DNA from: JAIBJN01 sp035461525
Lineage (GTDB): Bacteria; Actinomycetota; Thermoleophilia; Gaiellales; Gaiellaceae
NCBI GenBank assembly: GCA_035461525.1
Contig: DATHVD010000039.1
Coordinates: forward strand, 7,694 to 71,693
Direction of reading: 5' to 3'
Length of the DNA stretch: 64,000 bases
Part shown: piece after piece, positions 59,646 through 64,000 of the stretch
Layout: the number at the start of each line of letters is the position of its first letter
Position numbering within the stretch: the first letter of the stretch is position 1
Program-made: the position numbers and the translations under genes
The notes under the pieces: generated by a model
What the model was told of the DNA's origin: nothing
What the model saw: only the letters and a program-made list of their open reading frames with translations
Databases searched by the model: none

Positions 59646-60602
59646 CTACGCGGCCGTGGCGGTCGAGGACGCCCGCGACTCGTTCGCCTCGACGCGGGCG
59701 CACACGTCCTCGGCGAGCTCGACGAATGCGCGCGCGGCGGGGGAGCGATACCGATCCCGGTGCCAGGCGATCCCGATCTTGCGGGGCGGGACGTCGGCGA
59801 GGCCGAGGACGGCCGTACCCTCGTGTCCGGTGTCCACGGTCAGAAGCGGAACGAGCGCCGCCCCGACGCCGGCGGCCACGAGGCCCTGGATCGTGCCGTT
59901 GTCGTCGGAGCGGAAGACGATCTGCGGCTCGAGGCCCGCGTCGCGGAACCGATGCTCGATCTGGTGGACGCTCCGGCACAGGCGGTTGCCGATCAGCGGC
60001 ATTCCCGCCACCTCGCGAAGCGAGGGGGCCCGGCGCCGGCGGACGAGCGGCGAGTCGGCGGGGACGATGAGCACATGGGGGTCGAGCATCAGCTCCACGG
60101 TCGCGAACGGCCCGTCGGCGACGGGGAGCATGACGAACGTGGCGTCGAGCTCGCCCCGCTCGACGAGCTCGAGCAGCTGTCCGTCGTCGGACCACTCGGT
60201 GAGCTGGACGGACACGTCGGGCCACGACTGGGTGAACTCGCGGAGCAGGCGCGGGAGGACGCGGGCGCCGACGCTCTGATAGGTGCCGACCCGGAGCGTC
60301 CCGGCCGACCCCTCGGCGAAGGAGGCCATGTCCGCCTGGGCGGCCTGGAGGCGCGCGACGATCCCGGCCGCATGACGGAGGAGCAGCTCGCCGGCCTCGG
60401 TTGGGGAGACGCGGCGGGGCCCGCCCGGGCGCTCCACGAGCCGCTGGCCGACGATGCGCTCGAGCGCCTGGATCTGCTGGCTCACCGCCGACTGCGTGTA
60501 GCCGAGCCGCTCGGCTGCGCGGCCGAAGGAGCCCTCCTCCGCCACCGCCTGCAGAGCGGCCAGATGCCGCAGCTCCACCCCGAGCCATCCATCAGGTCGC
60601 AT
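59646..60602 (-). CDS. LysR-type transcriptional regulator
   Basis: A 318-residue LTTR. The HTH is LRHLAALQAVAEEGSFGRAAERLGYTQSAVSQQIQALERIVGQRLVER. The substrate-binding domain begins LRVGTYQSVGARVLPRLLREF and retains the NGTIQGLVAAGVGAALVP segment. ATG 60602. Upstream, TCGAGT-N9-ACTCGA (60605-60625) is a probable binding site between it and the divergent small membrane protein. It is intact, unlike the LysR remnant 5 kb away. Confidence 0.92.
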   Translation of the reverse strand: MRPDGWLGVELRHLAALQAVAEEGSFGRAAERLGYTQSAVSQQIQALERIVGQRLVERPGGPRRVSPTEAGELLLRHAAGIVARLQAAQADMASFAEGSAGTLRVGTYQSVGARVLPRLLREFTQSWPDVSVQLTEWSDDGQLLELVERGELDATFVMLPVADGPFATVELMLDPHVLIVPADSPLVRRRRAPSLREVAGMPLIGNRLCRSVHQIEHRFRDAGLEPQIVFRSDDNGTIQGLVAAGVGAALVPLLTVDTGHEGTAVLGLADVPPRKIGIAWHRDRYRSPAARAFVELAEDVCARVEANESRASSTATAA

Positions 60603-60604
60603 GA

Positions 60605-60625
60605 TCGAGTCGAATCATAACTCGA
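60605..60625. promoter_or_regulatory. LysR-type operator candidate
   Basis: Perfect inverted repeat TCGAGT-N9-ACTCGA in the 48-base divergent gap, starting 3 bases from the lysR ATG. Its T-N11-A-like core and location fit autoregulation by an LTTR. It is AT-richer than the surroundings. Confidence 0.6.
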
Positions 60626-60650
60626 CTTGTGCTAATCGACCGCCGGGTCG

Positions 60651-60776
60651 ATGCTGAAAAGCATGGCAATCGCCCTGCTCGTCTTCATCCTCCTGATCGG
60701 ACCTCTGGCTCTCCTCTTCGGCGCGGACTCGCGGCTCGACGAGCGCGCGTACGGCGCCGAGTGGCGGCGCAGCTAG
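60651..60776 (+). CDS. tiny membrane protein divergent from lysR
   Basis: A 41-residue protein: MAIALLVFILLIGPLALLFG forms one helix after MLKS, followed by the polar tail ADSRLDERAYGAEWRRS. ATG 60651 or in-frame ATG 60663. The LIGPLALLFGADSR motif looks like a conserved short actinobacterial peptide of unknown function, probably with a cytoplasmic acidic-basic tail. It may be the regulated target of the LysR protein. Confidence 0.6.
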   Translation: MLKSMAIALLVFILLIGPLALLFGADSRLDERAYGAEWRRS

Positions 60777-60879
60777 CGCCGCGCCCTCGCTCGACGGCTC
60801 TTCCCACGGTCGATCCGCCCGATTCCCGTGGGGTGGGCCGCCGGGCGCGATCTCTCCCGACGTCGTAGAGTCCCCGCTC

Positions 60880-61656
60880 ATGGAGACGGGGCTGGCCGGC
60901 AAGCGCGTGCTCGTCACGGGGGCTTCGGGGGGGATCGGCGCAGCCTGCGCCCGCGCCTTCGCAGCCGAGGGCTGCCGGGTCGCCGTTCACTACCGCCGCG
61001 GGCGCGAGCGCGCCGAGACGGTCGCCGCCGACTGCGACGGCGCCGTCCTCGTCCAGGCCGACCTTCGGCGCGAGGAGGAGGCCGACCACCTCTTCGACGA
61101 GGCCCGCGCGAGCCTCGGCGGCCTCGACGTCTGCGCCGCCGTCGCCGGGCTCTGGCCGGAGGAGGACGTTCCCCTCTGGCGGCTCTCCCTCGACCGCTGG
61201 CAGGAGACGCTCGCCGCGAACCTCACCGCGGCGTTCCTGACTGCCCGCGGCTTCCTCCGGGAGGTGGAGCGCTCCGGTCACGGCAGCCTCGTCCTCGTCG
61301 GCTCGACCGCCGGGATCTACGGGGAGGCCGGCCACGCCGACTACGCCTCGGCGAAGGCGGCGATCGCGCACGGGCTCCTCCTCAGCCTCAAGAACGAGAT
61401 CGTCCGGATCGCGCCGGGCGGGCGCGTGAACGCGGTCTGCCCCGGCTGGACGGTCTCGCCGATGACGCGCGGGACGCTCGACGACCCGGCTCTCGTGGAG
61501 CGCGCGACGCGGACGATGCCGCTCAGGAAGGTCGGCCAGCCGGAGGACGTCGCCCGCCAGGTCGTCGCCCTCTCCTCGGATGAGATCTCCGGGCACGTGA
61601 CCGGCCAGGTCGTCATGGTCGCGGGGGGCATGGAGGGCAGGGTCCTCCACGGCTGA
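60880..61656 (+). CDS. short-chain dehydrogenase/reductase (FabG-like)
   Basis: A 258-residue classical SDR. VLVTGASGGIGAACARAF binds NAD(P), NAG-type segment AAVAGLWPEED, Ser in VLVGSTAGIYG, and catalytic Tyr/Lys in DYASAKAAIAHG. NAVCPGWTVSPMT and GQVVMVAGGM close the fold. ATG 60880. The substrate is unknown; 3-oxoacyl-ACP or sugar alcohol type both fit. No operon partner upstream (103 bases to the small peptide gene). Confidence 0.88.
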   Translation: METGLAGKRVLVTGASGGIGAACARAFAAEGCRVAVHYRRGRERAETVAADCDGAVLVQADLRREEEADHLFDEARASLGGLDVCAAVAGLWPEEDVPLWRLSLDRWQETLAANLTAAFLTARGFLREVERSGHGSLVLVGSTAGIYGEAGHADYASAKAAIAHGLLLSLKNEIVRIAPGGRVNAVCPGWTVSPMTRGTLDDPALVERATRTMPLRKVGQPEDVARQVVALSSDEISGHVTGQVVMVAGGMEGRVLHG

Positions 61657-61730
61657 AGCGGTTCGCGGGTCACCCGCAACCGTTTTGCCGGGTCGGCCGT
61701 TATAGGCCCGACCCGACTAGGAGGAAAAGC

Positions 61731-61796
61731 ATGTACATCGGCGGCGGCCTTCTGGCCCTCATTCTGATCATCGTCATCCTGATCCTGATCTTCTAG
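61731..61796 (+). CDS. 21-residue hydrophobic peptide
   Basis: ATG 61731 to TAG 61796 encodes a 21-residue peptide that is one uninterrupted membrane helix (MYIGGG followed by 15 Leu/Ile/Val/Ala/Phe residues). It has a perfect AGGAGG six bases upstream and its own hairpin-headed leader (GGGTCGG 61690-61696 with CCGACCC 61708-61714) and is followed by a strong terminator at 61820. It is an independent short transcription unit of unknown role, possibly a membrane-acting regulator or type I toxin-like peptide. Confidence 0.6.
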   Translation: MYIGGGLLALILIIVILILIF

Positions 61797-61819
61797 GACA
61801 GGAAACACGGTCTTTTGCG

Positions 61820-61844
61820 AGCGCGCCCGCCCAGCGGGCGCGCT
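61820..61844. terminator. bidirectional intrinsic terminator
   Basis: A perfect 11-bp stem, AGCGCGCCCGC (61820-61830) with GCGGGCGCGCT (61834-61844) and a CCA loop, between the peptide gene and the convergent CBS gene. A TTTT run lies just before it on the plus strand, which serves as the U-tract for the minus-strand CBS transcript. Confidence 0.75.
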
Positions 61845-61857
61845 GCGCTTCCGTCTC

Positions 61858-62316
61858 TCAGGGGTCGGCGTCCCGCAGTGACTTGCGCAGGACGGCTCGG
61901 CAGAACTCCCCTCTCCCCAGCATCCCGACGAAGCGGCCCTCCTCGACGACCGGCAGCGCGCCGAAGTCGCAGTGGAGGAAACGCTGGGCGCAGTGGATCG
62001 CGCTCGTGCTCGAGTCGAGCACCACGGGCTTTGCCATGTGCTTCTTGACCGGCTCCGAGGCGACCTCTCTGGTCCGCGTGTCGATCATGTCGCTGTCGTC
62101 GGCGGTGAAGGCCGTGTGGTGGAGCTCCGCCAGGTACCGCGGGAAGAGCCCGCTCAGGAGCGCCTCGTCGCCGAAGAGCCCGACCACGTGCTCGTCGTCG
62201 TCGAGCACGGCGATCGTCGAGACCGGGCTCGACACCAGGGCCTCGGCGGCCTCGAGAAACGTCGCCGTCCGCGGGACGAACGCGGGGGCGAGGTCGATCT
62301 CGGTGAGTGGCGGCAC
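61858..62316 (-). CDS. CBS-domain protein
   Basis: A 152-residue protein with two CBS motifs forming one Bateman module: first VPRTATFLEAAEALVSSPVSTIAVLDDDEHVVGLFGDEAL, second KHMAKPVVLDSSTSAIHCAQRFLHCDFGALPVVEEGRFVGMLGRGEF. It probably binds an adenine nucleotide and modulates a partner. GTG 62316 lies 5 bases after the permease stop, so the two are co-transcribed and the permease is a likely partner. Confidence 0.88.
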   Translation of the reverse strand: MPPLTEIDLAPAFVPRTATFLEAAEALVSSPVSTIAVLDDDEHVVGLFGDEALLSGLFPRYLAELHHTAFTADDSDMIDTRTREVASEPVKKHMAKPVVLDSSTSAIHCAQRFLHCDFGALPVVEEGRFVGMLGRGEFCRAVLRKSLRDADP

Positions 62317-62321
62317 GGGGG

Positions 62322-63584
62322 CTAGAGCTGGAACAGGAGCAGGTAGACAGTAGCGATCACGAGCGAGACGAGCGTCATCGGCAGGCCGACGGCGAGAAAC
62401 CGCCCGAACGACACCGGCTGGCCGCTCCGCTCGAGCACGCCCGTCGCGGCGACGTTCGCGGCGGCAGCGATCATAGTCGCGTTCCCCCCGAAGCAGGCGC
62501 CGAGGGCGAGCGCCCACCAGATTCCGTCGTCGAACTCCGTGTTCTCGGCCTGCAGCTGCTCGACGACCGGGATCATCGCGGCCGTGAAGGGAATGTTGTC
62601 GACGAGCGCGCTGCCGGCTGCGGAGCCCCACAGGATGGCCATGCCCTGGGCCACGTCGGAGCCGGTGGCCTCGGCGAGCCAGTCGGCGATCTCCGAGATC
62701 ACGCCCTGCTCCTCGAGCGCCCCGACCATGACGAACAGGCCCAGGAAGAAGAACAGCGTCGACCACTCCACGCGCTCGAGCGCGTCCTCGACGTCGTCCG
62801 AGGCGATCACGAGCAGGACCGTGGCTCCTCCGAGCGCGACGACGGCCGGCTCGAGATGGAGCGGGGCGTGCAGGAAGAAGGCGACGATCGTGCCGATGAG
62901 GACTGCGATCGAGCGCTTGACGTAGCGGCTCTCGCGGACGTCGCGGGCGGGGTCGAGCCGCTCCAGCTCGGCGATCCGGTCCGGCGCCACGACGAGCTGC
63001 TTGCGGAAGATCAGGTAGAGCAGGCCTGTGACGACGAGCAGGGTGAAGATCGAGACCGGCGCGAGGTTGACGATGAAGTCGAGGAACGACAGCTCGGGCA
63101 CCCGCGTCCCGATGAGGATGTTGGGCGGGTCGCCGATCAGCGTCGCGGTGCCGCCGATGTTCGAGGCGAGGATCTCCACGATCACGAGCGGGATCGCCGA
63201 GATGCGGAGGATGTCGGCGAGGAGGAGCGTGATCGGCACGACGAGCAGGATCGACGTGAGGTTGTCGAGGAACGCCGACGTCACGCCGGTTACGAGCGCG
63301 AGCAGAAAGATCAGCCGTAGAGGCTTGCCGTTCGAGAGCTGAGCGGCTCTCAGGGCCAGGTAGGTGAAGATCCCGGTCGGCTCCGTCAGGCCGACGAGGA
63401 TCATCATCCCCGTCAGGAGCCCGAGGGTGCTCCAATCGACCGCCTCGATGGCGTGGTCGAGCTCGATCACCCCGAGCGTGACGACGAGCCCGGCCCCGAC
63501 GAGCGCCGCCTTCGTGCGGTGGACCCAGTCGAAGGCGATCACCGCGAGGGCGGCGACGAAGATGGCGATGGCGAGGACGGTCAC
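62322..63584 (-). CDS. ArsB/NhaD (SLC13-like) ion transporter
   Basis: A 420-residue membrane protein with about eleven helices. Two inverted repeats are visible: LDNLTSILLVVPITLLLADIL with NIGGTATLIGDPPNILIG, and LVDNIPFTAAMIPVV with CFGGNATMIAAAANVAA; the D-N pair in each lies in the ion-binding hairpins. NhaD-type Na+/H+ exchange or anion export are both possible. GTG 63584 overlaps the stop of the antiporter remnant upstream by one codon. Confidence 0.88.
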   Translation of the reverse strand: MTVLAIAIFVAALAVIAFDWVHRTKAALVGAGLVVTLGVIELDHAIEAVDWSTLGLLTGMMILVGLTEPTGIFTYLALRAAQLSNGKPLRLIFLLALVTGVTSAFLDNLTSILLVVPITLLLADILRISAIPLVIVEILASNIGGTATLIGDPPNILIGTRVPELSFLDFIVNLAPVSIFTLLVVTGLLYLIFRKQLVVAPDRIAELERLDPARDVRESRYVKRSIAVLIGTIVAFFLHAPLHLEPAVVALGGATVLLVIASDDVEDALERVEWSTLFFFLGLFVMVGALEEQGVISEIADWLAEATGSDVAQGMAILWGSAAGSALVDNIPFTAAMIPVVEQLQAENTEFDDGIWWALALGACFGGNATMIAAAANVAATGVLERSGQPVSFGRFLAVGLPMTLVSLVIATVYLLLFQL

Positions 63585-64000
63585 GTGCGGGAATCTCTAA
63601 CCGAATCCGCGGCCAGCCGCTCCAGCCATCCCGCGCCGACCGTGTCGGTGAGCCCAGGGGCGAAGATCGACGCCAGGATCACGAACGAGGCGACGTCGAA
63701 GACCATGGTCCTGTCCGCGCTGCGGTCGAGTTGAGGACCAGGAGCGCAAAGAGCATCGAGGCGCCACCTTTCGGTCCGAACCATGCGACGAAGACCTTGT
63801 TGCGCGCCGGCATCCGCACGCCGATGAAGGCTACGAGAACCCGCGGCCGGCCGGGCGACGAGGAGGGCGAGGAGGGTGAAAGCGGCAAGCGGCCAGGCGG
63901 GTCCCGACCAGCCCGTGGCGACGACGAGCGCGCCGAAGACGAAGAACGAGGCGATCTGGAGGATCGGGCATCTGCCGTAGGTGACATCGGCGAGCCCGAA
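63581..64000 (-). pseudogene. CPA1-type Na+/H+ antiporter, multiply frameshifted, C-terminal part
   Basis: Minus-strand similarity to a CPA1 cation/proton antiporter is spread over three frames: ILQIASFFVFGALVVATGW (from the right edge), then FTLLALLVARPAA in another frame, then AFIGVRMPARNKVFVAWFGP followed by KGGASMLFALLVLNS, then ADRTMVFDVASFVILASIFA with the final GLTDTVGAGWLERL in yet another frame. At least three indels separate them and one frame hits a TAG near 63830. The N-terminal part lies outside the window. Sequencing error is the main alternative to true decay. Confidence 0.75.

Noticed and set aside
1..64000. CRISPR array, rRNA operon or intact insertion sequence
   Set aside because: No regularly spaced repeats, no rRNA-like stretch and no complete transposase were seen on reading both strands; only recombinase and toxin fragments occur.

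Overview
The window is very GC-rich chromosomal DNA with short intergenic gaps, many GTG starts and many 4-bp ATGA/GTGA overlaps. The gene content (ECF sigma plus linked membrane protein, ANTAR regulator, PknB-like kinase with extracellular repeats, GNAT-acyl-CoA synthetase fusion, CtpE-like ATPases, DevS/DevR-like pair) points to a high-GC actinobacterium, possibly of the Thermoleophilia/Gaiellales type. That lineage placement is inference. No rRNA, CRISPR array or intact transposon was seen.

Layout. 1-13.4 kb: the 3' end of thiL; a CopB-type copper ATPase behind two identical CsoR-type operators; a glycosyltransferase/thioredoxin pair; PolX overlapping a PLP decarboxylase; otsB; a TauE/SafE exporter encoded as two overlapping half-genes; a secreted M23 endopeptidase; and a heat-shock block (hsp20-lon, then a YtxH-like protein). 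13.4-17.3 kb: ArsR regulator with a small membrane protein, MMPL transporter, macro-domain protein, RibD/DHFR-like reductase. 17.4-27.9 kb: cell-surface polysaccharide genes, with rmlA-C-D-B for dTDP-rhamnose, a Ser/Thr kinase, a SpoIID-type protein, and a four-gene minus-strand operon (WecB/WbpI-like epimerase, WbpA-like dehydrogenase, Gfo/Idh oxidoreductase, hexapeptide acyltransferase) for an acylated amino-sugar uronic acid.

28.05-33.24 kb: a tRNA-Lys(CTT) gene followed by about 5.1 kb of lower-GC, gene-poor DNA that ends in an exact 13-bp copy of the tRNA 3' end. It holds a frameshifted tyrosine-recombinase C-terminus, an AbiEii-toxin remnant, several small orphan genes, an ANTAR regulator whose receiver lacks the phospho-acceptor, and a secreted cupin behind a perfect 18-bp palindrome. 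I read it as a decayed integrative element.

33.3-53 kb: a stress/dormancy-like cluster that resembles the mycobacterial DosR regulon in gene content. It has two CtpE-like ATPases, a CPx heavy-metal ATPase, three universal stress proteins, a GAF-GAF histidine kinase with a NarL-type response regulator, two SQR/NDH-2-like flavoproteins, a GNAT-acyl-CoA synthetase fusion, an Hsp20-like protein, a formate/nitrite channel and a pair of paralogous small proteins. 53-64 kb: a DUF4389 membrane protein, a graveyard of ABC and LysR fragments, a serine protease preceded by a stand-alone copy of its own N-terminal domain, a PQQ-type sugar dehydrogenase lipoprotein, an ECF sigma/membrane-protein pair, a LysR regulator divergent from a tiny membrane protein, an SDR, a 21-residue hydrophobic peptide gene, a CBS protein with an ArsB/NhaD-type permease, and a multiply frameshifted Na+/H+ antiporter at the right edge.

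Functions come from motifs read by eye. No database search was run.
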